Shown piece after piece: positions 7,775 to 16,913 of a stretch of DNA of 64,000 nucleotides. Numbering within the stretch: position 1 is the stretch's first letter; each line of letters opens with the position of its first letter. The notes below the pieces were generated by a model. That model saw nothing but the letters and a program-made list of their open reading frames with translations, was not told the origin of the DNA and searched no databases. Location: contig NZ_VIRL01000003.1 of the NCBI RefSeq assembly GCF_006874465.1, positions 434,001 through 498,000 on the forward strand. The letters are read 5' to 3'. The translations under genes and the position numbers were made by a program. The stretch comes from Microbispora bryophytorum (GTDB taxonomy: Bacteria > Actinomycetota > Actinomycetes > Streptosporangiales > Streptosporangiaceae).

Positions 7775-8035
7775 CTACGCCGTCAGCCGGAACTCCTCGT
7801 GGCGCTCCTCAAGCGCACGTGCATCAAGCCAGTCCCGCCGTGACCTGGGCAAGCTCAAGCTGAGCCCGTTCATCTCCTGCAGGTCATAGCGCAACATGAG
7901 ACCATCGATCTCTTCCGGTGCGTCCGCCTGAACCTCGACGATGTGATCAGGCCGTCTGTCGAGGACAGAACCAAACAGGTGCGGCCATGTCAGGAGCAGC
8001 CTCCCTGAGCGGCGCGGCCACCCTGATGCAGTCAT
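7775..8035 (-). CDS. Hypothetical protein or gene remnant, 86 aa
   Basis: An open frame whose C-terminal half (IVEVQADAPEEIDGLMLRYD ... LPRSRRDWLDARALEERHEE) looks like real protein with a charged amphipathic helix. The N-terminal 30 residues are arginine-rich and less convincing. No family is recognised. It could be the 3' fragment of a larger lost gene, given the neighbouring decayed genes. Low confidence that it is functional. Confidence 0.35.
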   Translation of the reverse strand: MTASGWPRRSGRLLLTWPHLFGSVLDRRPDHIVEVQADAPEEIDGLMLRYDLQEMNGLSLSLPRSRRDWLDARALEERHEEFRLTA

Positions 8036-8129
8036 CCGTCAGTCGGGAGTGCATGCGTGAGATGCCGGCATCGCCATCGCTCGGAAAGTCAGGGGTGAAC
8101 GACCAGTGCTGATGCCCTGACCAGGAAGC

Positions 8130-8179
8130 TTGAGCGTCTGCTCAAATCGGCCTACGCTCAAGTTTGAGCGAACGCTCAA
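8130..8179. promoter_or_regulatory. Three overlapping palindromes, probable TetR-type operators
   Basis: Three 16-base inverted repeats built from one half-site lie just before the SRPBCC gene. TTGAGCGTCTGCTCAA is at 8130-8145 (one mismatch). CGCTCAAGTTTGAGCG is at 8155-8170 (perfect). TTGAGCGAACGCTCAA is at 8164-8179 (perfect, sharing an arm with the second). Spacing between half-sites suits a dimeric TetR-family repressor. No regulator gene is adjacent, so it would act from elsewhere (inference). Confidence 0.6.
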
Positions 8180-8195
8180 TGGCTGGAGGGTGTGC

Positions 8196-8879
8196 ATGGC
8201 TCGGTTTGTGTACGTGGAGTGCCTGATCAGGGCTGACATGGACGCCCTCTGGGAGTGGACGCAACGGCCTGAGCTGCATCAACGGTGGGATCTGCGGTTC
8301 ACGGAGATCGACTGCCTGCCGCGTGCCGACGACGGGCCGCAGTGGTTCCGGTACGCCTTCAAGCTCCTGCCCGGGCTTGTCATCAACGGCATCGGCATCA
8401 CGACGGGGGACCGGCACGACACCGGCGGCAGGACGTCGGCGTTGCGGTTCGCCTCGGACCATCCGCTCTCGCTGATCCGCTCCGGCTCCGGCTACTGGCG
8501 GTACGTCCCCACCGACGACGGCGTGCGCTTCATCACTCGGTACGGCTATCGCCCCGGCTGGGGCAGGGCCGTCGACCTCGTGTTCCGGCCGTTAATCGGC
8601 TGGGCGACGGCCTGGTCCTTCGACCGGCTCCGCCTCTGGCTGGAAACTGGCCGTACGCCGGAGCGTTCCCTGTGGCAGGCCCTCGCCGAAATCTGCCTGC
8701 GCACCCTCGCGACCGCCATCGCCGTCACAACCACTCCGGCCGCCGTCGCCTGCCTCGTGGGAGCGGCGGCCATTCTCCTGCCGCCGCTGCCGTCGACCCC
8801 GGCGGCCCGCCGCTGCCTGCGCCGTCCGCCCGACCGGCAGACGGTGCAACCCCCGCACACCCTGATGGAGACCCGATGA
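8196..8879 (+). CDS. SRPBCC-family protein with C-terminal hydrophobic segment
   Basis: A 227-residue protein whose first 150 residues fit the SRPBCC (START-like) hydrophobic-ligand fold: FVYVECLIRADMDALWEWTQRPELHQRWDLRF, then GTVI-type strands and SGYWRYVPTDDGVRFITRYGY. A hydrophobic stretch near residues 165-195 (TLATAIAVTTTPAAVACLVGAAAILLPPL) suggests membrane anchoring. ATG 8196 has GGAGGG seven bases upstream. The stop overlaps the ATG of the DUF4166 gene (ATGA), so the pair is translationally coupled. The palindromes at 8130-8179 cover its promoter region. Ligand unknown. Confidence 0.75.
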   Translation: MARFVYVECLIRADMDALWEWTQRPELHQRWDLRFTEIDCLPRADDGPQWFRYAFKLLPGLVINGIGITTGDRHDTGGRTSALRFASDHPLSLIRSGSGYWRYVPTDDGVRFITRYGYRPGWGRAVDLVFRPLIGWATAWSFDRLRLWLETGRTPERSLWQALAEICLRTLATAIAVTTTPAAVACLVGAAAILLPPLPSTPAARRCLRRPPDRQTVQPPHTLMETR

Positions 8880-9550
8880 CGTCGATCTTCCAACGTGCCC
8901 TCGGCGCGGACTTCGCCCGCCTGCACCCGCAACTCCAAAGACGCTTCGGCGTCAGCGTCGTCGGCGGGCGGGCCTGCGTCGGCACGGGGGTCATGGAGCA
9001 CATTTGGCACGCGGGATTCACCCGGCCGTTCCTCGCCCTCGGCGGAACCCGCAACATCCTGGTCCCCGCGCAGGGCCGGCAGGTGCCGTTCACCATCGAA
9101 AACTACCCGTACGTCGACACGTACGGCCGGGAGACGGTCAGCTTCGTCCGCACCTTCGACCTGCCCGGCCGCCCCCGGCGGTTCGACGCACAGATGGTGC
9201 ACGACCCTGCCAAAGGCATCATCGACTACCTGGGCTCGCACCAGCACCTGGCCGTTGACCTGGATTTCCAGGTGGACGAGCGTGGGGGCCTGGTCATCCG
9301 GTCCGGCGGGTTCCGCTTCCACGAGGGCCGGCTCTCCTGCCGTCTCCCCGCACTCATGACCGGCACCGCCGTGGTCCGGGAGTCGTACGACGACGAGGCG
9401 GGGGAGTTCCGCATCGGGGTGACGGTCTCCCACCCCAGGCTGGGCCCCATGTTCGGCTACTGGGGCGCCTTCCAGGTCCACTACGTCGACGTCACCGAGC
9501 ACGGCGTGCCCGCTACGGTGATGCCGCGGCGCGAAGAGGCACGCCTGTGA
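8876..9550 (+). CDS. DUF4166 domain protein
   Basis: A 224-residue protein matching DUF4166: start FQRALGADFARLHPQLQRRFG, middle VPFTIENYPYVDTYGRETVSFVRTFDLPGRPRRFDAQMV, and end HPRLGPMFGYWGAFQVHY. The domain is sometimes fused to saccharopine dehydrogenase-like reductases and is thought to be a lipid- or ligand-handling beta domain; its chemistry is not known. Its ATG overlaps the stop of the SRPBCC gene. It converges on the kinase gene with only a 2-base gap and no clear hairpin. Confidence 0.8.
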   Translation: MTSIFQRALGADFARLHPQLQRRFGVSVVGGRACVGTGVMEHIWHAGFTRPFLALGGTRNILVPAQGRQVPFTIENYPYVDTYGRETVSFVRTFDLPGRPRRFDAQMVHDPAKGIIDYLGSHQHLAVDLDFQVDERGGLVIRSGGFRFHEGRLSCRLPALMTGTAVVRESYDDEAGEFRIGVTVSHPRLGPMFGYWGAFQVHYVDVTEHGVPATVMPRREEARL

Positions 9551-9552
9551 GC

Positions 9553-11667
<2,115 letters not shown>

Positions 11668-11792
11668 AACGCCCCCGCTGGGATGTCCGGAAGGTCAGGT
11701 CACTACGGATCCTATTGACCGCCGCCGGGCGCGGCCATGGCCGAACACGTGCCGCTACGGTGAAGCCGCGAAGAGGAACGAAGGGGGAGACG

Positions 11793-12428
11793 ATGGGCGA
11801 CACCCGGACGAGGCTGCTCGAAGGGGCTCTGGAGACGTTGCGGACCCAGGGCATCGCGGGGGCCTCGGCGCGGGCGATCGCCACCGCCGCCGGGGTCAAC
11901 CAGGCGCTCGTCTTCTACCACTTCGGCACTGTCGACGACCTCCTCGCCGCGGCCCTGCGGCACGGGTCGGAGCAGCGGGTGGCCGTCTACCGGGCCCGAT
12001 TCGCGGCCGTGAACACCCTGAAGGAACTACTCGACCTCGGCCGTTCCCTGCACGCCGACGAGCGCGCCGCGGGAAACCTGACCGTGCTCGCCCAGATGCT
12101 CGCGGGCAGCCAGATGGACGACAAACTCGCCCCCGCCACCGCTGCCGGCCTCGGCATGTGGGTCACCGAGATCGAGGAGGTCCTCGGCCGCGTGCTGGCC
12201 GGCAGCCCGCTCGCGGAGTTCGTGGACGTCGCCGGGCTCGCCCGCGCCACCGCCGCCGCCTTCGTCGGCCTCGAACTGTACGAGGGCGTCGACAAGGACG
12301 GCGCGGAGCAGGCGTTCGACAGCCTGGAGCAGCTCGCCGGCCTGGTCGCCGTCCTGGAGGACATGGGCCCGATCGTCCGGCGCACCGTACGCTCCCGGCT
12401 CCGCAAGGCCGGCTCCGCTGAGACGTAA
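11793..12428 (+). CDS. TetR-family regulator
   Basis: A 211-residue TetR protein. The N-terminal HTH reads TRLLEGALETLRTQGIAGASARAIATAAGVNQALVFYHF, then GTVDDLLAAALRHG; the C-terminal two thirds are a helical ligand and dimer domain. ATG 11793 is chosen from the strong GAAGGGGGAG purine tract just upstream. It is divergent from the kinase-GH6 gene (125-base gap) and convergent with the oxidoreductase at 12488. Control of the kinase gene is possible but unsupported by any visible palindrome. Confidence 0.85.
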   Translation: MGDTRTRLLEGALETLRTQGIAGASARAIATAAGVNQALVFYHFGTVDDLLAAALRHGSEQRVAVYRARFAAVNTLKELLDLGRSLHADERAAGNLTVLAQMLAGSQMDDKLAPATAAGLGMWVTEIEEVLGRVLAGSPLAEFVDVAGLARATAAAFVGLELYEGVDKDGAEQAFDSLEQLAGLVAVLEDMGPIVRRTVRSRLRKAGSAET

Positions 12429-12452
12429 GCCGAGAAGTGAGCCGAGAAGCGA
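12429..12452. repeat. Two-copy 12-base tandem repeat after the TetR stop
   Basis: gccgagaagtga and gccgagaagcga follow the TAA immediately, in the gap between convergent genes. It is the smallest example of a pattern seen again at 16801, 51000 and, in coding form, 14367. Confidence 0.6.
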
Positions 12453-12487
12453 GTCGGCGCAGCGCCACCCCCTCGGCCGGACCGCAC

Positions 12488-13450
12488 TCAGTCGACCCTG
12501 ACCACGTACTTGCCCCGCACCCCGCCCGCCTCCAACGCGCGGTGCGCCGCCGCTGTCTCCTCCAGCGGGAAGCACGTGTCCACCGCAGGGCGCAGTCTCC
12601 CCTCCGCCACCTCACGGGCGAGGTCGTCGAAGAGCGCCCGTTTGGGGTTGCCGCTGAAGAAGCGCACCCGGCCGCGGCCGTGTACGGCGCTGGCGGCGAT
12701 GTAGCCGAGTGAGGCGGCGAGCCTGGTCTGGTCGAAGGCGATGGTGACCATGCGGCCGCCGGGCGACCGCAGGCGCCGGAAGGCCCGCAGGTCGGTGCCC
12801 GCGGTGTCGAGGACCACGTCGAACGGGCCCAGTTCCGCCGGCGAGACGCTCCGGTGGTCGATGGCGTGGTGGGCGCCGAGCGTTCGGACGAAGTCGAGGT
12901 TGGCGGCGCGGGCCAGGGCCGTGACCTCGGCCCCGTAGGCCTTTCCGAGTTGGACGGCGGCGTTGCCGACGCCGCCCGCGGCGCCGCGTACGAGCAGTCG
13001 CTCGCCGGGGCGCACTCCGGCCTTGTCACGCAGCGCCGTGATGGCCGTGGTCGCCACCGGCAGTGCGGCGGCCTCCACGAGATCCAGCCCGTCCGGGACC
13101 CGGCCGAGCCGCTCGGCCCGGACGGTCACATAGTCGGCGGCGCTGCCGAATCCGGTGCGGCCGAGGACGCCCCACACCCGGTCGCCGACCGCGACACCCG
13201 TCGCGCCGGCGCCGAGCGCGGCGACCTCGCCGGTGAAGTCCAACCCGACGCGTTGCGGGAACTTCCGTCCGGTGAGGAGGCGGAGGTCGCCGGCACGGGC
13301 CGCCAGTTCGCCGCCGTTGACGCTGAACGCGCGCACCCGCACGAGCACCTCGCCGGGCGCCGGTTCAGGGCGTGGCACCCGGCCCACGTACAGCACCTCG
13401 GGGCCGCCGTAGCGGTCGAAAAGCACTGCTCTCATCGTGCGATCGTCCAT
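12488..13450 (-). CDS. Zinc-free MDR-family NADP-dependent oxidoreductase
   Basis: A 320-residue quinone oxidoreductase-like enzyme. It begins MRAVLFDRYGGPEVLYVGRVPRPEP, has a nucleotide-binding VRGAAGGVGNAAVQLGKAYGAEV loop and ends EAGGVRGKYVVRVD. Zinc-binding residues are absent, suggesting NADPH reduction of quinones or enones. ATG 13450 is preferred because AAGGTGAG lies just upstream; ATG 13468 and 13435 are alternatives. It is divergent from a TetR gene with a perfect palindrome between, so repression by that neighbour is inferred. Confidence 0.85.
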   Translation of the reverse strand: MDDRTMRAVLFDRYGGPEVLYVGRVPRPEPAPGEVLVRVRAFSVNGGELAARAGDLRLLTGRKFPQRVGLDFTGEVAALGAGATGVAVGDRVWGVLGRTGFGSAADYVTVRAERLGRVPDGLDLVEAAALPVATTAITALRDKAGVRPGERLLVRGAAGGVGNAAVQLGKAYGAEVTALARAANLDFVRTLGAHHAIDHRSVSPAELGPFDVVLDTAGTDLRAFRRLRSPGGRMVTIAFDQTRLAASLGYIAASAVHGRGRVRFFSGNPKRALFDDLAREVAEGRLRPAVDTCFPLEETAAAHRALEAGGVRGKYVVRVD

Positions 13451-13513
13451 CGTTCTCACCTTCGCCATCAGTGGCCGTACGGGGAATCCGGCCCCGAGCG
13501 TAGGCTCCTAACT

Positions 13514-13527
13514 GGACGCGATCGTCC
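13514..13527. promoter_or_regulatory. TetR operator candidate
   Basis: GGACGCGATCGTCC is a perfect 14-base palindrome in the 100-base gap between the divergent oxidoreductase and TetR genes. Position and symmetry fit autoregulation plus repression of the oxidoreductase (inference). Confidence 0.55.
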
Positions 13528-13550
13528 GCTTAGGTAGGAAGTGAGAGACA

Positions 13551-14231
13551 GTGGTGCAGGAATCCTCTCGGAACGCGGGCCCGGGGCTGCGGGCCGACGC
13601 CCGGCGCAACCTGGACCGCATCCTCGTCGCCGCCCGTGCGGTCTTCGCCGAGCACGGGATCGACGCGCCCATGGCGACCGTGGCCCGCCGGGCGGGGGTC
13701 GGTGTGGCGACGCTGTATCGGCGTTTTCCGACCCGGGACGCCCTGGTGCGGGCCGCGTTCGCGCAGCAGATGAAGACCTGCGCTCGGGCGCTTACCGAGG
13801 CGCTGGCCGACCCGGACCCCTGGCAGGGCTTCCAGCGGCTGGTCGAGACGGTCTGCGAGCTTCAGCGGGAGGAGCAGGGTTTCCCCGCCGCGTTCGTCGC
13901 GGCCTTCCCGCACAGCATGATGGAACACGCGCAGGCCCGAGGGCGGGTCGAGCGGGACCTCATGGTCCTGGTCCGCAGAGCCCAGGCGGCGGGCGCGCTG
14001 CGGGCCGATTTCCACCCTTCCGACCTCGCCGTGGCCCTGTTGGCCCACTGTGGTCTGGTCACCGCGCTGCCGCATGACAGTGCCGCGTCCCGGCGCCTGG
14101 TGGCGTATCTGCTCCAGTCGTTCCGCGCCGAGGCGGCTCACGGGGCCCTGCCTCCGCCGAGTGCTCTGTCGTTGCGCAGTTTCCCGATAGCGGCCGACGG
14201 CTCCCGGAGACAACGCCCCTCCAGGGCCTGA
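13551..14231 (+). CDS. TetR-family regulator divergent from an oxidoreductase
   Basis: A 226-residue TetR regulator. HTH region: LDRILVAARAVFAEHGIDAPMATVARRAGVGVATLYRRFPTR. The C-terminal domain carries EEQGFPAAFVAAF and the proline-rich end typical of the TetR_C_33-like group. The start is one of two adjacent GTG codons (13551/13554) following AGGAAGTGAG. The gap to the divergent oxidoreductase holds a perfect palindrome (13514-13527). It probably represses both genes in response to an electrophile or quinone (inference). Confidence 0.85.
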   Translation: MVQESSRNAGPGLRADARRNLDRILVAARAVFAEHGIDAPMATVARRAGVGVATLYRRFPTRDALVRAAFAQQMKTCARALTEALADPDPWQGFQRLVETVCELQREEQGFPAAFVAAFPHSMMEHAQARGRVERDLMVLVRRAQAAGALRADFHPSDLAVALLAHCGLVTALPHDSAASRRLVAYLLQSFRAEAAHGALPPPSALSLRSFPIAADGSRRQRPSRA

Positions 14232-14263
14232 TCCGAGAGTGGGCGACTCCCGGCAGCCGGGTC

Positions 14264-14428
14264 CTACTGATCCGGGTCCCAGGCCTGGAGCAGGTCGAAC
14301 AGACGCGGGTCGCCGTCGACCTTCAGGGAGTCCACCGCCGATGGTCGATGAGCTTCGATCTGGGCGGTCAGGTCATCCGGCGTCAGGTCATCGGCGGTCA
14401 GGTCATTGGCGGTCAGGTCATCGGCTGG
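14264..14428 (-). other. In-frame extension beyond a TGA stop, with DDLTA pentapeptide repeats
   Basis: Immediately after the TGA (14429-14431) of the gene at 14429-14815 the same frame stays open for 54 codons to TAG 14264. It encodes PADDLTANDLTADDLTPDD and then a region ending LFDLLQAWDPDQ. Four 15-base tandem units (about 14367-14425) create the DLTxx repeats. The tail looks like genuine protein rather than random GC-rich sequence. Either a nonsense mutation has split a longer gene, or the leaky TGA-C context allows readthrough. Confidence 0.45.
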
Positions 14429-14815
14429 TCAGGCCGTCGAGCTCGGTCCACGGAAGACGTTCCTCGGCACGCCCCCCACTGATGCGTGGCGCGCCTGGTC
14501 GGCGATGTCGTTCAGTTCGCAGGCGACCCGTTCGCGTTCGGCCTCGCCGAGACTCTCCAGCAGCATCTCGAATCGGGCCGTCCAGGACGCCTCCTGCCGG
14601 GCCCGTATCAGTGCCGCCTCCCCCGGGGCGAGCGAGGCGAGATCTGTCGCGGTCAGATCCAGCCGCATCAATTCCGTCCGCTCACGTCCGGGATCGTCAT
14701 GGCCGAGCACATGCGCCACCCGCTGCCGCACGCTTACCCACATGTCCGTGTCCGCGGCCTGCACCACCGCGGTTCCGCCGGCCGCGGCCACCGCTGACAG
14801 CCATTCGACCAGCAT
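14429..14815 (-). CDS. Conserved actinobacterial small protein (WLSAVAAAGGTAVVQAA family)
   Basis: A 128-residue protein from ATG 14815, preceded by a strong GAGGAGG six bases upstream (an upstream ATG at 14830 is rejected for lack of one). The N-terminal MLVEWLSAVAAAGGTAVVQAA forms a glycine/alanine hydrophobic helix. The rest is charged coiled helix (VRQRVAHVLGHDDPGRER ... ASWTARFEMLLESLGEAERERV). I recall many paralogues in actinomycetes, often beside NTPase or peptidase conflict genes, but none is adjacent here. Function unknown. The frame continues past the stop (see 14264-14428). Confidence 0.6.
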   Translation of the reverse strand: MLVEWLSAVAAAGGTAVVQAADTDMWVSVRQRVAHVLGHDDPGRERTELMRLDLTATDLASLAPGEAALIRARQEASWTARFEMLLESLGEAERERVACELNDIADQARHASVGGVPRNVFRGPSSTA

Positions 14816-15130
14816 TTTCGGCCTCCTCACGCGTTTTCATCACACTTTATATCTGGCTGTGATGAGGTCGCCGGATGTTCCGAAAGGGAAATCGGCCCGG
14901 GAAACGAGGCCGCCTGAAGGGATTTTCTCCTCATAATGCCGCGGATCGCCGGCAGCGGGGGCTCGGCTCTTACCGCACGCGGAGACACGCGGAGACACGC
15001 AGAGAATGACGCAGCGAGCGGACACGATGCGGACACGATGCGGAGACGGTGTGGAGACGGTGCGGAAACGGTCACGTCGTAGATGGACCAGTCGCGAAAT
15101 CAGGCGTAGAAGGGCCGGACGCCGCACAGC
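14816..15130. other. Intergenic region with minisatellite repeats
   Basis: Roughly 315 bases between two minus-strand genes. The left end carries the ribosome-binding site and presumably promoter of the 14815 gene. The right half holds two tandem arrays (listed separately). No gene or hairpin terminator is convincing. Confidence 0.55.
14976..15073. repeat. Two short tandem arrays (10-base and 11-base units)
   Basis: Three copies of a 10-base unit (cacgcggaga, last copy one change) occupy 14976-15005. Five degenerate copies of an 11-base unit (cggacacgatg, cggacacgatg, cggagacggtg, tggagacggtg, cggaaacggtc) occupy 15019-15073. They lie just downstream of the 15131 gene end and have no open frame in common with it. 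Confidence 0.7.
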
Positions 15131-15979
15131 TCAGTTCGTCAGCGTGGCCGCCAGCAGCTCGCGCAACGTGGCCGGCTGACGACCGAGCAGCTCCCCGAGG
15201 GCGGGGCCGACCTCGGCGAACTCCCCCTTACGGCTCGCCTCGAACATGCCCAGCAAGAACCGGGCCTGCTGCTCGGGCGTGCCGTGCGACACCATGCCGG
15301 CGACCCACTCCTCGTCCGGGACGGTGACGCGGGTGATCTCGCGTCCCGTCAGGTCGGCGGCGATCGCGGCGGCGTCCGCGAGGTCGAGCGACTCGGGACC
15401 GGTCAGCGGCGGGGTGATCCCGTCGAGCCGGCCCTCCTCCGTCAGCGCGACGGCGGCCACCTCGGCGAGGTCGGCGTGGGCCGTCCAGGAGACCGGGCCG
15501 TCCTCGGGGGCGACGAGCGTGCCGCTCTGCAATGCCTGACGCACGAAATGGACCGCGGTGGTCGCGTAGAAGCCGTTGCGCAGCGCGGTGAACGCGACCC
15601 CGGATGCCGCCAGGTCCTGCTCCGTCTCGGCATGGGACGGCATCGGGACGAAGGGGGAGGCCGGGTTCGCCCCCATGTGGCTGGTGTAGAGGACCCGCTC
15701 GGCCCCCGCGGCGGTGGCGGCCTCGATCGCCGTACGGTGCGGGCGGGCGTCCGCCGGGCCCGAGACGATCAACACCTGCGACGCGCCCTCGAACGCGTAC
15801 GCCAGGCTCGCGGGATCGTCGAACTCGCCCTGACGGACCCGTACGCCGAGGTCCACGAGGTCCTGGGCCTTGAGGGGGTCGCGGACGCTGACGCCGATCC
15901 GGTCGGCGGGCAGACGGGTGAGCAGGCGCTCGACGACGCCTCGGCCGAGCTGACCGGTCGCTCCGGTGATGATGATCAT
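15131..15979 (-). CDS. NmrA-like SDR, NAD(P)H:quinone reductase type (QorB-like)
   Basis: A 282-residue atypical short-chain dehydrogenase. GATGQLGRGVVERLL near the N-terminus is the NAD(P)-binding G-x-x-G-x-x-G loop, and the middle reads GAERVLYTSHMGANP. The classic YxxxK catalytic pair is not evident, as in NmrA/QorB proteins that either reduce quinones or sense redox state. ATG 15979 has AAGGAG upstream. It is divergent from a TetR gene with paired repeats between (15991-16055), so redox-responsive repression is inferred. Confidence 0.85.
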   Translation of the reverse strand: MIIITGATGQLGRGVVERLLTRLPADRIGVSVRDPLKAQDLVDLGVRVRQGEFDDPASLAYAFEGASQVLIVSGPADARPHRTAIEAATAAGAERVLYTSHMGANPASPFVPMPSHAETEQDLAASGVAFTALRNGFYATTAVHFVRQALQSGTLVAPEDGPVSWTAHADLAEVAAVALTEEGRLDGITPPLTGPESLDLADAAAIAADLTGREITRVTVPDEEWVAGMVSHGTPEQQARFLLGMFEASRKGEFAEVGPALGELLGRQPATLRELLAATLTN

Positions 15980-15990
15980 GATTCACTCCT

Positions 15991-16055
15991 TGCTATCGCT
16001 GATATCGGTTAAACGCTAACACTGGAAAATCGACGATAGCAACACGCTGATATCG
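15991..16055. promoter_or_regulatory. Repeated operator-like elements between NmrA-like and TetR genes
   Basis: CGCTGATATCG occurs twice as a direct repeat (15997-16007 and 16045-16055). TGCTATCG (15991-15998) is inverted as CGATAGCA (16034-16041). Both flank the divergent promoters and probably bind the adjacent TetR protein. Confidence 0.55.
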
Positions 16056-16063
16056 TTGGAAGC

Positions 16064-16786
16064 ATGAGCGATCCGGAAAACGAGGCGGCGAGCGGCCGGG
16101 ACAGGACGCGGGCGCACATCGTGTCGGTCGCGGCCGGGCTGCTCGCGAGCGGCGGGCGCGACGCCCTCTCGACCAGAGCGGTGGCCGCCGCGGCGGGAAC
16201 CCAGGCGCCGACGATCTACCGGTTGTTCGGCGACAAGGAGGGCCTGCTCGACGCGGTCGCCGAGTATGGCTTCAGCTCATATCTGCAGGACAAGAAGGCG
16301 AGCCCGCCGGCCGACGAGCCGGTCGAGGCGCTGCGGGCCGGATGGGAGCTGCACGTCGGCTTCGGGCTGGCGAACCCCGCCCTGTTCTCGCTCATGTACG
16401 GCGCTCCCACGCCGGGACGGCAGTCGCCCGCCGCCGTCGCCGCCTTCCGCATGCTGGGGGAGCGCATCCGCGCCATCGCCGCCGCGGGCCGGTTGAAGGT
16501 GGGCGAGCGCCTGGCGGCGGACCTCGTGCACGCCGCGGGCTGCGGCACGGTCTTCACGCTGCTCGCCCTGCCCGAGGAACGGCGTGACCCGCGCCTTTCC
16601 GAGGTGGCCCGCGACGCGGCGATAGCCGCCATCACCACCGCCGCTCCTGTGGTCGAAACCCCCGGACCCGCCGCGGCGGCGATGGCGCTGCGCGCCGCGC
16701 TCCCGGACGCCACCGCTCTCACCGACGGAGAACGGCACGTGCTCGGCGAATGGCTCGACCGCCTCGCCGCGGACGGATCCGGCTGA
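16064..16786 (+). CDS. TetR-family regulator divergent from NmrA-like reductase
   Basis: A 240-residue TetR regulator: HTH RAHIVSVAAGLLASGGRDALSTRAVAAAAGTQAPTIYRLFGDKEGLL, then a C-terminal domain with ALFSLMYGAPTPG, a pattern of the TetR_C_7/WHG-like group. ATG 16064 has GGAAG upstream. The shared intergenic region with the NmrA-like gene carries direct and inverted repeats. It converges on the terpene synthase gene across a tandem-repeat array. Confidence 0.85.
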   Translation: MSDPENEAASGRDRTRAHIVSVAAGLLASGGRDALSTRAVAAAAGTQAPTIYRLFGDKEGLLDAVAEYGFSSYLQDKKASPPADEPVEALRAGWELHVGFGLANPALFSLMYGAPTPGRQSPAAVAAFRMLGERIRAIAAAGRLKVGERLAADLVHAAGCGTVFTLLALPEERRDPRLSEVARDAAIAAITTAAPVVETPGPAAAAMALRAALPDATALTDGERHVLGEWLDRLAADGSG

Positions 16787-16800
16787 GGTCCCGGCACCCC

Positions 16801-16913
16801 GCTGAGAAGAACGGGCTGAGAAGAACGGGCCGGGGAGAACGGGCTGAGAAGAACGGGCCGAAATGAGCGGCCCGGGACCAGCGGGCCGATATGAAGCGGG
16901 CCGGGATCAGCGC
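16801..16913. repeat. 14-base minisatellite, about eight units
   Basis: Tandem copies of gctgagaagaacgg (16801-16814, 16815-16828, 16843-16856) alternate with variants (gccggggagaacgg, gccgaaatgagcgg, cccgggaccagcgg, gccgatatgaagcgg, gccgggatcagcgc). The array fills the gap between convergent genes and runs into the stop codon of the terpene synthase gene. No spacer/repeat structure of a CRISPR kind. Confidence 0.75.

Noticed and set aside
16801..16913. Possible CRISPR array
   Set aside because: Units are contiguous 14-base tandem copies without unique spacers of 30 or more bases, and no cas genes are present.
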